This document shows positions 25,899-34,603 of a stretch of DNA of 46,834 nucleotides, piece by piece. Source of the stretch: Spirochaetia bacterium UBA6919 (GTDB taxonomy: Bacteria; Spirochaetota; UBA6919); NCBI GenBank assembly GCA_002450905.1, contig DKAT01000060.1:1-46834 (forward strand), given 5' to 3'. The notes under the pieces were generated by a model. That model saw nothing but the letters and a program-made list of their open reading frames with translations, made no database searches and had not been told where the DNA came from. Positions within the stretch are counted from its first letter, which is position 1. Each line of letters begins with the position of its first letter. The position numbers were made by a program, and so were the translations under genes.

Positions 25899-26351
25899 TT
25901 ATCCCCAGTGGCAGTGGATTAATTGTTCTCTTGTCCGATGGAGTTGTCGTGAAAGCATGTGTGAAATTTTTTTCATAATATAATATCCCAACTGATGATT
26001 AGATTCACAAACCTGCCTTAACATGACTCCATCAATCTGAATAAGTGTAGAATCTTCTACAGCATAACGGGATGTGGTTGTCTTATATGGAGGAATTAAG
26101 GAAGATTCTCCAAAATAATCTCCTTCTAATGCTAATCCAAGACGAGCGGTTTTTTCTCCATATAGGTCCGTTTCAAACGCTATTTTTCCTTTTACGATGA
26201 TAAAAAAGTTTTTAGATTCTGCCCCCTCTTTCTTTAAATAATCACCCCCTTTGACATCTTTCATGGTGACGAGTTGCTCAATGGACTTAAACATCTGGTC
26301 ATCCATCTCTTCAAAAAAGGGATGTTTTCTAATGTTTACTGTGGTTTGCAT
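25899..26351 (-). CDS. Single-domain cyclic nucleotide-binding protein
   Basis: 150 residues forming one cNMP-binding beta-roll: FFIIVKGKIAF, GDYFGESSLIPP and AVEDSTLIQIDG. There is no DNA-binding helix-turn-helix after it, so it is not a CRP-type regulator. The phosphate-binding segment (PPYKTTTSRYA) departs from the canonical PRxA, so ligand binding is uncertain. Strong AGGAGGT before the ATG. It overlaps the hydrogenase protease gene by 16 bp, so they form a unit. From memory, such cNMP-domain proteins occur in operons of group 3b-type NiFe hydrogenases, which fits its partner here. Confidence 0.8.
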   Translation of the reverse strand: MQTTVNIRKHPFFEEMDDQMFKSIEQLVTMKDVKGGDYLKKEGAESKNFFIIVKGKIAFETDLYGEKTARLGLALEGDYFGESSLIPPYKTTTSRYAVEDSTLIQIDGVMLRQVCESNHQLGYYIMKKISHMLSRQLHRTREQLIHCHWG

Positions 26352-26845
26352 AAAACCTCCTTCAAATTAATATTTATAAGATCAATTATTTTTTCCACGA
26401 TAACATCACAGGTCTTATCCACCTCAGGACTTAATCCTATTCTTGGTTCAAAAGATATGGGTTTAATTCCAAAGACAAGACAATAAGGGATTTTTATATG
26501 GAGAGCATCCATCAAATGAAAAACTGTATTTAAATTAAAATGGTGTGCTGATAAAAAGGGATTTTGTATCTGGAGATAAGAATTCGTTATAAGAAATTCC
26601 TTATACGATGCATTATTACCAGGGATGAGCATCGCATCAATTAGGATAACCTGTTCAAAATGATATAATAAGTCAATGAGGTCAAGACCCCTTGTACCCC
26701 CATCAAACAGAGAGATATCTTTATTAATTGAATAATCAGTGAGTTTTTGTATAATATTTACACCAGCGCCATCGTCCGATAAAAGTATATTACCAAATCC
26801 ACCAATAAAAAGAGGTTTATTAGGATCGTAAATAAATTTATCCAT
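26336..26845 (-). CDS. Hydrogenase maturation protease (HycI/HyaD family)
   Basis: 169 residues. The N-terminal signature FIGGFGNILLSDDGAG matches the G-x-G-N-x-L-x-x-D-x-G motif of endopeptidases that trim the C-terminus of NiFe-hydrogenase large subunits. Likely nickel-sensing residues are the Asp in SDDGAG, the Asp in VILIDAM and a His in LSAHHFNL. It overlaps a cNMP-binding gene downstream. No hydrogenase structural genes are in the window, so its substrate must be encoded elsewhere or lost. The family is confident by motif; the substrate is unknown. Confidence 0.82.
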   Translation of the reverse strand: MDKFIYDPNKPLFIGGFGNILLSDDGAGVNIIQKLTDYSINKDISLFDGGTRGLDLIDLLYHFEQVILIDAMLIPGNNASYKEFLITNSYLQIQNPFLSAHHFNLNTVFHLMDALHIKIPYCLVFGIKPISFEPRIGLSPEVDKTCDVIVEKIIDLININLKEVLCKPQ

Positions 26846-26961
26846 AGATCATCACAAAAATATTTTATGTCCTAATTTAAATATAATCAGTTCACTTGAT
26901 AAATTAAAATATTTTAAGAAAATTATAGAAATGTATAATGGGATATCCTGTACTCTATTAA

Positions 26962-29310
26962 TCATGATAATAGCTTAATAGGTAAAGTAATTATAAAATT
27001 GGTACCATCTTCTTCTGAGGTTGAGTAAAATATATCCCCACGATGTATTTTTGATATGAGATTAGCACTGTAACAACCCAGCCCTGTACCCCCTAATTTT
27101 CCCTTTGTAACATATCTTTGGAAGATATAATTTCTAATACTATCAGGTATCACTCCCCAATTATGGATATCGATTTTTATATTATTTTCTGAAACCCAGA
27201 TATTCACAGTGACTTCTCTATCAACTGGTGAAGCTTCAAGAGCATTTTTAATGAGATTAGAAAATAATGTTTTAAGGTGAATATATTCTCCATGAATCTC
27301 AAATGTTTTAGAAAAATCAATGATTTGATTATTAAAATAAAATAAAATATGTGAGTGGCTTGAAAAATGATCTAATTCATTATTTATAGTATATAAAATA
27401 TCTATTAAATCACATTTTATGGGATTAAACTGATAAGTCCCTTCTTCCATTTTAAAGATATCAAGGGAATGATTAATCATCTTTAACATTTGATAACCAT
27501 TATTCTTTATATGATTTATTTCTTTCTTCTGTCTATCGATTAGATTGGCGCTTTTTAAAAGGATTTCTGAAAATCCGATAATTCCATGAAGAGGATTCCT
27601 TAAATCGTGTTTTAATATTCTCTCTGTATCTTCACGTAGTCTTTCAATTCTCTTTCTATTGGAAATATCATGAACTATAGTTAATACAGCCCGTTTACCC
27701 TGAAATATTACAATATTAAAAATAGCTTCAACATCAATGATCTTACCATCAATAGAAATTAGCTTATATTCACTTAAACTAGGCTGATCATTAGCTATAA
27801 TATCTTTTACAGCATTAATTGCAGTGGAATGATATTGTGGATGAATATAATTAAAAATATTTTTACCTATTAAATCTTCATAAGATGTAGCTGAAATAAG
27901 TTTTACAGTCGAGTTATTCACAAATAAAATCTTTTCTTCCCTATGTACAACAACACAATCAGGTGATAATTCTACTAATTGACGATATCGTTGCTCTGAC
28001 TCCTGAAGTTCCTGGGTTCTTTCCAAAACCTGGTGTTCAAGGGTTTCTACAAATGTATCTTTCATCTTATCGATCTCTATTAGTTTCTTGTATGCATCTT
28101 CCTGAGCAGATATCGTTTCTTGGCGCATCATATTTACCCGATCAGCCAGGGCAAGGGATAATAATATAACTTCTAGAATAACACCTAATTCGATACCATG
28201 TGTCGTTATAAAATACCCTTGTAAAAAGCCTAATCCACGAAGTACAAAGAGAAATAGACTAATCAAAAGAAATGTCCAGGCTATAAGAAAGAAACGTGCA
28301 GGATTATATCCCTTTCGATATATTATTATTGCAGTTGGTAAAACAGATAATGAAAATAATAGCCCCAGATAAGCACTCAATTGTATACCTATGCTGTAAT
28401 CAAGAGTGAATGCAGATATCATTTGAAATATACACATCATCATTAGAAAGATTATTACTTTATGAAGAATTGGGGTTTGTAATTTAGTTTGGAGAAAGGA
28501 TTTTGTAAACAATAAACCACAAAATATCGCCAGACCAGAAAGAAATGGATTCAAGATATTTGCCAGATCAGGACTGTCTGGGAGGAGAAATTGGAATGTA
28601 AATCCATTAAATGATGCCTGATAGAAGATATAGCTTACGATATAAGAAATATAATATAAGTAATTAATATCCCTGATAAATATAAATAGAAATAAATTAT
28701 ATATTACCATCACCGCAACGATCCCATAAAATAAGCCATATCCAAAATTAGATAACAATTTATTTTCATTAAATGTTTTTTCTGTCAGAATATTTATAGA
28801 TAATTGCATCGTGCTTTGTGTCTGAAAACGCAAATAAAAATATTGATTGTTGTCATATCTTTGTGGAAGGGGAAATAGAACATAATTATTTTTTATCTCC
28901 CAATTCTTAAAAGGAATTTTATCTCCTCCTATTTTCCTTATAAATTGATCTGAAGAAATTGGTATATATAATTCGACATAATCCAATGGGGGATAGGGGA
29001 TCTCAAGAAGCCATTTTTCTTTTGAATCCGACGGTAATTTTGATAATCTGAAACGTATCCATATTGTTGATTTTGTAAATCCGAGATTAAGAATTTCTTT
29101 ATTGTTTTTGACAAAACGTTTGGATAATTTCGGGTCTTTAATTTCCTTAAAGGATAATTGATTACCCTTGTCTTCAAGGAACTCAGCATTCTTTGAAAGA
29201 TTATTAGCTAATTTGTTACTATAAAAGTTATTTGAATGGGAGAATAGTTTTAAATTTCCTATGAAAACAAAAATTATTATTATGAACAATTTTGTAATGA
29301 TAAATATCAT
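26962..29310 (-). CDS. 7TMR-DISM sensor histidine kinase with PAS domain
   Basis: 782 residues. Signal or anchor helix, an extracytoplasmic 7TMR-DISMED2-like sensory domain (about 30-170: STIWIRFRL, WLLEIPYPPLDYVELY), seven membrane helices (about 190-395), a coiled coil, a PAS domain (about 440-555), then the kinase. The phospho-acceptor is His in LKHDLRNPLHG (about 567), the N box is FSNLIKNALEAS, and the G box is KLGGTGLGCYSA. No response regulator is adjacent. DISM receptors are thought to sense carbohydrates or other small molecules and are common in Leptospira and Bacteroidetes. Ligand unknown. Confidence 0.88.
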   Translation of the reverse strand: MIFIITKLFIIIIFVFIGNLKLFSHSNNFYSNKLANNLSKNAEFLEDKGNQLSFKEIKDPKLSKRFVKNNKEILNLGFTKSTIWIRFRLSKLPSDSKEKWLLEIPYPPLDYVELYIPISSDQFIRKIGGDKIPFKNWEIKNNYVLFPLPQRYDNNQYFYLRFQTQSTMQLSINILTEKTFNENKLLSNFGYGLFYGIVAVMVIYNLFLFIFIRDINYLYYISYIVSYIFYQASFNGFTFQFLLPDSPDLANILNPFLSGLAIFCGLLFTKSFLQTKLQTPILHKVIIFLMMMCIFQMISAFTLDYSIGIQLSAYLGLLFSLSVLPTAIIIYRKGYNPARFFLIAWTFLLISLFLFVLRGLGFLQGYFITTHGIELGVILEVILLSLALADRVNMMRQETISAQEDAYKKLIEIDKMKDTFVETLEHQVLERTQELQESEQRYRQLVELSPDCVVVHREEKILFVNNSTVKLISATSYEDLIGKNIFNYIHPQYHSTAINAVKDIIANDQPSLSEYKLISIDGKIIDVEAIFNIVIFQGKRAVLTIVHDISNRKRIERLREDTERILKHDLRNPLHGIIGFSEILLKSANLIDRQKKEINHIKNNGYQMLKMINHSLDIFKMEEGTYQFNPIKCDLIDILYTINNELDHFSSHSHILFYFNNQIIDFSKTFEIHGEYIHLKTLFSNLIKNALEASPVDREVTVNIWVSENNIKIDIHNWGVIPDSIRNYIFQRYVTKGKLGGTGLGCYSANLISKIHRGDIFYSTSEEDGTNFIITLPIKLLS

Positions 29311-29740
29311 ATTTTACCATGACTATCAGGAAATAACAATTATGGTATTAAATATAATGTAAATATACCATATCTTGGATAATTTATTTATTATGTTAAG
29401 TGTATTTTCGAATGACTAATACGTTAGAAAAATAATTCTAAAATATAATATAAATATATACAAACTAAAATAAATTAATAATAATACTAGATTAAATACA
29501 GAGAGTATATTTTTTTTTAAAAATAATCAATTATATCTTTTCTTTCCAGTAAATAGTTAGTATATTACACCATTATTTAAGTAAATGTATCCCTTTATTA
29601 TATCTGATAGGTAATCATTTATCAATCCTGCTCATTGATTAGCCTAATTCAAATTTATTCTATAAAGCATTTTAAGATCTTTTAATAAAGAGATGTCATT
29701 TGGAAGAAGTTTTAAAATAAAATAACCCCTGGAGAGATTT
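29311..29740 (+). other. Intergenic region upstream of qmoA
   Basis: About 430 bp, very AT-rich, between the divergent kinase and qmoABC. It must hold the qmo promoter, but no hexamer pair with good spacing stands out. No ORF or RNA gene seen. Confidence 0.5.
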
Positions 29741-31018
29741 ATGAGTGATCTAAGCAATAGTCCTACAGGTCGAAAAGCTGTATTGGTTATAGGTGGCGGT
29801 TTGAGCGGCATGACAACAGCGATTGAGACTGCTGAAGTGGGCTATGAAGCATATATTGTTGAAAAATCACCCTACTTAGGTGGTCGTGTTGCCCAATTGA
29901 ATCAATATTTCCCTAAACTATGTCCCCCATATTGTGGTCTGGAGATTAATTTTAAGCGAATTAGAACGAATCCCCGCATCCAATATTTCACAACATCAGA
30001 GGTAGTGGATATTAGTGGTCAGGAAGGTAATTTTAATGTTAAAGTTAGACAAAATCCACGCTATGTGAATAATAATTGTACTGCTTGTAATGATTGCGTT
30101 GCTGTCTGTCCTGTTGAAAGGTCAAATGATTTTAATTTAGGTATGAGCAAAACGAAAGCGATATACCTCCCTCATGAAATGGCTTACCCAACTAAATATG
30201 TAATCGATGGCAGTGTCTGTAAGGGCTCTGAGTGTAATAAATGTGTGGATGTTTGTAAATATAAAGCGATAGAATTAGATATGAAGCCAAAGGAAACCAC
30301 TTTAAACGTTGCTTCCGTTGTCTATGCAACAGGATGGAAGCCATACGATGCTAATAAGATGGATAACCTTGGTATGCAGAAATATGATAACGTTATTTCC
30401 AATATCATGATGGAACGGCTTGCAGCATCGAATGGTCCTACTCGTGGAAAATTAGTTCGGCCTTCGGATGGAAAGGAAGCTAAGACTGTTGTATTTGTTC
30501 AGTGTGCAGGCTCGCGAGATGAAAATCATTTGAATTATTGCTCATCCATTTGTTGTATGGCTTCACTCAAACAAACGACTTATGTACGCACAAAATATCC
30601 TGAAGATTCTAAGGTATACTTCTTCTACATTGATTTGCGAACACCAGGTAAGTATGAAAAATTCCTAAGTGATGTCCGGAAGGATCAAAATGTGCATTTT
30701 ATTAAAGGAAAAGTAGCAAAAGTAACTGAGGATCCTGGTACAAAGAATCTTATTGTGGAAGCAGAGAATGCGGTGACGTTTGAGAAGTTAAAAATTGAAG
30801 CGGATTTAGTTGTGCTTGCATCGGGTATGGAACCTAATCTTCTTACTGATCAAGCAAAAGGAGTGTCAGTTAATCCAGAGGGATTTATTACTCCTGAACT
30901 TCAGAAACCAGGTATTTTTTCTACTGGTGTGGCAAAAGCTCCTGTTGATGTGGTGACCTCCATTCAGGATGCCACAGGGGTAGCGTTGAAAGCAATTCAA
31001 TCTATGAGGAGAGCATAA
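29741..31018 (+). CDS. qmoA: Quinone-interacting membrane-bound oxidoreductase subunit QmoA
   Basis: 425 residues, an HdrA-like flavoprotein. FAD site VIGGGLSGMTTA (17-28), then EKSPYLGGRV and the Cys-containing CPPYCGLE. Two 4Fe-4S regions follow: CTACNDCVAVCP (113-124) and CKGSECNKCVDVC (160-172). The conserved blocks ATGWKPYD and CAGSRDENHLNYCS are those of QmoA/HdrA. The Qmo complex passes electrons between quinones and APS reductase. GGAGAG before the ATG. First gene of qmoABC; the stop overlaps the next start (TAATG). AprAB is not in the window. Confidence 0.92.
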   Translation: MSDLSNSPTGRKAVLVIGGGLSGMTTAIETAEVGYEAYIVEKSPYLGGRVAQLNQYFPKLCPPYCGLEINFKRIRTNPRIQYFTTSEVVDISGQEGNFNVKVRQNPRYVNNNCTACNDCVAVCPVERSNDFNLGMSKTKAIYLPHEMAYPTKYVIDGSVCKGSECNKCVDVCKYKAIELDMKPKETTLNVASVVYATGWKPYDANKMDNLGMQKYDNVISNIMMERLAASNGPTRGKLVRPSDGKEAKTVVFVQCAGSRDENHLNYCSSICCMASLKQTTYVRTKYPEDSKVYFFYIDLRTPGKYEKFLSDVRKDQNVHFIKGKVAKVTEDPGTKNLIVEAENAVTFEKLKIEADLVVLASGMEPNLLTDQAKGVSVNPEGFITPELQKPGIFSTGVAKAPVDVVTSIQDATGVALKAIQSMRRA

Positions 31019-33159
31019 TGGAAAAGAAACAAGGTGTATATATTTGTACTGGATGTAGTATTGGGGACTCTCTTGATGCTGAAAAGTTGGTTAAGGTGGC
31101 TAATGATGAATTTAAAGTCCCTGTATGTAAGACTCACTCATTTCTTTGCGGTGAAGAAGGTGTTAAGATAATTAAAGATGACATCCAAAATGACGGTATT
31201 AATTGTATTACGATTGCTGCCTGTTCTCCTCGTGTGAATGCAGATATTTTCTCATTTGGCAGTTCAGTTATCATGGAGAGAGCTAATTTAAGGGAGCACG
31301 TGGTATGGGTTCAGGAGCCAAAGCACGAAGATACTCAGATGCTTGGGGAAGATTATCTTCGAATGGGTATTATCCGTGCAAAGAAGAGTGAATATCCAGA
31401 TCCAGAAACAAAAACAGAAAATAAATCGCTTATGGTTGTCGGTGGAGGGATAACAGGACTTACCAGCGCTATAGAAGCGGCTGAAGCTGGCTATCAAGTG
31501 ACTCTTCTCGAGAAATCAGATCAATTAGGGGGATTTGCAGCAAGGCTCCATAAGCAATTACCAACCGCCTATCCCTTCAGAAACCTTGAGAAGCCAAATA
31601 TATCAGACAAGATTAAAAAAGTTAATGATAATCCTAATATTAAAGTAATGCTTAATTCTGAAGTAGAGAATGTGAATGGAATGCCGGGAGAATTTGATGT
31701 TACTATAAAGTCTAATGGTAGTTCACAGGATATGAAGGTCGGATCTTTTGTAGTAGCTACGGGTTGGAAGCCATACGATGCTAATAAATTAGATCACCTT
31801 GGATATGGCAAATACACAAATGTTATTACTAATGTTGAATTGGAAGAAATGGCTTCAAAGAATGCTGGAAAACTAACTCGTCCTTCGGATAATAAACAGG
31901 TGAAATCGATAGCCTTCATCCAATGTGCAGGTTCAAGAGATGAAAATCATCTTCCCTACTGTTCATCAGTATGTTGTATGACTTCCTTAAAACAGGCATC
32001 ATATCTTCGTGAAATGGATAGGGATGCGAAAGCCTATATTATATATAAAGATATGATTACCCCTGCTCAATACGAAAATCTATATAAAGAGATTCAAAAT
32101 GACGAAGGTGTTTTTCTTACAAAAGGAGAACCTGGCACAATATCAGAAGAAAGCAATAAAGATATTGTTCTTGAGGTCAAAGATTCTTTATTAGGTGGCG
32201 ATATCAAGATAAAGGTGGATATGCTAGTCCTTGCAACAGGTATGGTACCTCAATCACCAGATGCACTTCACTTGAAATATCGTCAGGGAGAAAATATTCC
32301 TGTTTTAAACTGGGGATTTACAGATTCTCATTATATTTGCTTTCCTTATGAATCACAAAGAACTGGAATATACACAGCAGGCGTAACTCGTTTGCCGATG
32401 ACTATGACTCAGAGTAGTCAAGATGCAACTGGTGCAGCTCTCAAGGCTATTCAAACTCTTGAAATGAAAGGTCGAGGTGAAACTGTTCACCCTAGAGCAG
32501 GAGATTCCTCTTTACCCATTTTTAATTTTAATGTATGTACTTCTTGTAAGCGTTGTACCGAAGAATGTCCCTTTAGTGCCCTTGAAGAAGATGTTAAAGG
32601 AACACCTAAACCCAATCCTAATCGATGTCGGGCTTGTGGTATCTGTTTTGGTGCTTGTCCTGTAAGAGCAATCAATTTCAAGAATTACTCTATGGACATG
32701 ATTGGATCAATGATCAAAGGTATTCATGTCCCTGATGAGGATGAAGAGAAACCTCGTATCCTTGCTTTATTTTGTGAAAATGATGCTTATCCAGCTTTGG
32801 ACATAGCAGGTATCAATCGATTAAAAATCAGTCCTTACGTTCGTGTTATTCCTGTTCGCTGTTTAGGTTCAGTTAATACAATTTGGATAAATGATGCCCT
32901 TAATAGTGGGATAGACGGTATATTATTAGGTGGATGTCGATTTGGTGAGAACTATCAGTGCCACTTTATAAAGGGTAGTGAGCTTTCTAGCAAACGTATG
33001 CAGAATGTTCAGGAAACATTGAATTCCCTTGCCCTTGAGAGAGAACGGGTTCAACAAATTGAAGTTACTTTAAATGATTATGACAAGGTACAACAGATAA
33101 TTAATAATTTTGCCGAAGAAGTGGAAGCCCTAGGGCCTAATCCATTCAAAGGTTTCTAG
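31018..33159 (+). CDS. qmoB: QmoB, HdrA-like subunit with MvhD domain
   Basis: 713 residues. N-terminal YICTGCSIGDSL, FAD site VVGGGITGLTSA (about 140), CAGSRDENHLPYCS, and two 4Fe-4S motifs CTSCKRCTEEC (about 507) and CRACGICFGAC (about 538). The last ~140 residues are an MvhD-type FeS/delta domain: LALFCENDAYPALD, VIPVRCLGSVNT and GCRFGENYQCHF. This is the QmoB architecture of sulfate reducers and sulfur oxidisers. The HdrA part is clearly paralogous to QmoA, with a 23-bp DNA stretch identical between the two. Middle gene of qmoABC. Confidence 0.92.
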   Translation: MEKKQGVYICTGCSIGDSLDAEKLVKVANDEFKVPVCKTHSFLCGEEGVKIIKDDIQNDGINCITIAACSPRVNADIFSFGSSVIMERANLREHVVWVQEPKHEDTQMLGEDYLRMGIIRAKKSEYPDPETKTENKSLMVVGGGITGLTSAIEAAEAGYQVTLLEKSDQLGGFAARLHKQLPTAYPFRNLEKPNISDKIKKVNDNPNIKVMLNSEVENVNGMPGEFDVTIKSNGSSQDMKVGSFVVATGWKPYDANKLDHLGYGKYTNVITNVELEEMASKNAGKLTRPSDNKQVKSIAFIQCAGSRDENHLPYCSSVCCMTSLKQASYLREMDRDAKAYIIYKDMITPAQYENLYKEIQNDEGVFLTKGEPGTISEESNKDIVLEVKDSLLGGDIKIKVDMLVLATGMVPQSPDALHLKYRQGENIPVLNWGFTDSHYICFPYESQRTGIYTAGVTRLPMTMTQSSQDATGAALKAIQTLEMKGRGETVHPRAGDSSLPIFNFNVCTSCKRCTEECPFSALEEDVKGTPKPNPNRCRACGICFGACPVRAINFKNYSMDMIGSMIKGIHVPDEDEEKPRILALFCENDAYPALDIAGINRLKISPYVRVIPVRCLGSVNTIWINDALNSGIDGILLGGCRFGENYQCHFIKGSELSSKRMQNVQETLNSLALERERVQQIEVTLNDYDKVQQIINNFAEEVEALGPNPFKGF

Positions 33160-33167
33160 GAGGAATT

Positions 33168-34439
33168 ATGAACAATACTTTTATGACAGAAATAGAACCC
33201 AATTTAAATTTTGTAAGGCAACTCCATGATGGAGGGGCTAGTTCTCTTCAAAAATGCTATCAATGTGCAACATGTACAACAGTATGTCCTTTGTCAACAA
33301 CTGGCAACCCTTTCCCAAGAAAAGAAATGGTATGGGCTCAATGGGGACAAATGGACAAGCTTATCAATAATCCAGATGTCTGGCTATGTCATCAGTGTAA
33401 TGATTGTGTCGAGTATTGTCCAAGAGATGCAAAGCCTGGTGACCTGATGGCTGCTATTAGAAAAGTAAGTTTCGCACACTTTGCAGTACCACAATTTATG
33501 GGAAAGATGTTGCAAAACATAAAATCGCTTCCATATCTTCTGGGTTTCCCTGCTATACTTATTTTACTTGTACTAATAATTAATGACAGTTTTTCAAAGA
33601 TCAAAGAACCAGGTATTATATACGATAAATTTTTTCCAATGTGGCCTTATATCGATGGTATATTTGGTTTGTTCTTCTTCCTTGCTGTTATATCAATACT
33701 TCTCTCTCTAACCAAGTTTTGGAAAGGATTATTACAATATACTCCTCCAAAAGAGGGTGCCAAAGGGAATATTATTGGTGCCTTAATATCAAGTGCAATT
33801 GATATCGCAATCCACAGACGTTTTGTAAAATGTGGTGTTAACAAAAAACGCTCACTTCCTCATGCACTGGTGTTCTGGGGTTTCATGGGACTCATAGTAA
33901 CTACAACTGTAGCGTTTGCTTATGCTTATGGGCACAAAATCGGTCTTTTTGACGGGCAAGCCGTAGCACAGATGTCTTCTATCACCAAAATATTTACATT
34001 AGATCCTTCTGCCACAAATCCAACTCCAGTAGAAGGTGGTAAAAAACTTCATTTCATGGCGGCATTTGTAAAACTTGTTATTGGAAATGGCAGTGCCCTT
34101 ATATTTATTATAGGTGGGATTTTTCTTATGGCTAGTCGTATGGCTAACAAGAAGTCTAATGCTACAGGATATGATTGGGTATTTATGGCAATGATCTTCA
34201 TGACAGGTTTAACTGGATGGTTTAGCCAATGGTTCAGAATAGCTGATATTGGTTTCTTAGCATATTTATCATATTACATCCATCTTATCTGTGTATTCTA
34301 TATCATAGCTTATTTTCCCTACTCTAAATTAGCTCACCTAGCTTATCGATTCACAGCCATGGTCTATTCAAAATATGCTGGACGCGAAGTTGAAGCAATT
34401 ATCCAAGAACAAGAGAAGCCACAGGCAGCTACTGCGTAG
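33168..34439 (+). CDS. qmoC: QmoC, membrane subunit with HdrC and cytochrome b domains
   Basis: 423 residues. The N-terminal HdrC-like domain has two 4Fe-4S sites: CYQCATCTTVCP (C30, C33, C36, C40) and CHQCNDCVEYCP (C74, C77, C80, C84). From about 110 it is an HdrE/NarI-like cytochrome b with six or so membrane helices and candidate heme histidines (for example in LPHALVFWG, KLHFMAAF and YIHLICVF). It anchors the complex and exchanges electrons with the quinone pool. Perfect AGGAGG before the ATG, 9 bp after qmoB. Last gene of qmoABC; a hairpin follows. Confidence 0.92.
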   Translation: MNNTFMTEIEPNLNFVRQLHDGGASSLQKCYQCATCTTVCPLSTTGNPFPRKEMVWAQWGQMDKLINNPDVWLCHQCNDCVEYCPRDAKPGDLMAAIRKVSFAHFAVPQFMGKMLQNIKSLPYLLGFPAILILLVLIINDSFSKIKEPGIIYDKFFPMWPYIDGIFGLFFFLAVISILLSLTKFWKGLLQYTPPKEGAKGNIIGALISSAIDIAIHRRFVKCGVNKKRSLPHALVFWGFMGLIVTTTVAFAYAYGHKIGLFDGQAVAQMSSITKIFTLDPSATNPTPVEGGKKLHFMAAFVKLVIGNGSALIFIIGGIFLMASRMANKKSNATGYDWVFMAMIFMTGLTGWFSQWFRIADIGFLAYLSYYIHLICVFYIIAYFPYSKLAHLAYRFTAMVYSKYAGREVEAIIQEQEKPQAATA

Positions 34440-34446
34440 ATTTTAT

Positions 34447-34467
34447 GAGGGGTATTTCTAACCCCTC
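34447..34467 (+). terminator. Hairpin after qmoC
   Basis: GAGGGGT (34447-34453) pairs perfectly with ACCCCTC (34461-34467) across a 7-nt loop, 8 bp after the qmoC stop. The T-tract is poor, so it may be a weak terminator or an mRNA 3'-end stabiliser. Confidence 0.6.
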
Positions 34468-34538
34468 TATGCATTCAAATATCAATTTTATTATTTAATT
34501 AAAATCTTCCTTGTAAATAATCAATTATAAAATAGTAT

Positions 34539-34567
34539 TTGATTTAATTTCTCATTTAATATATACT
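34539..34567 (+). promoter_or_regulatory. Putative sigma-70 promoter of the ackA-pduL fusion
   Basis: TTGATT (34539-34544) and TATACT (34562-34567) are spaced by 17 bp and lie 37 bp before the ATG. Confidence 0.55.
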
Positions 34568-34603
34568 TTATAAAGAATCTTTACTTTATGATAGGGGTAA
34601 ATT

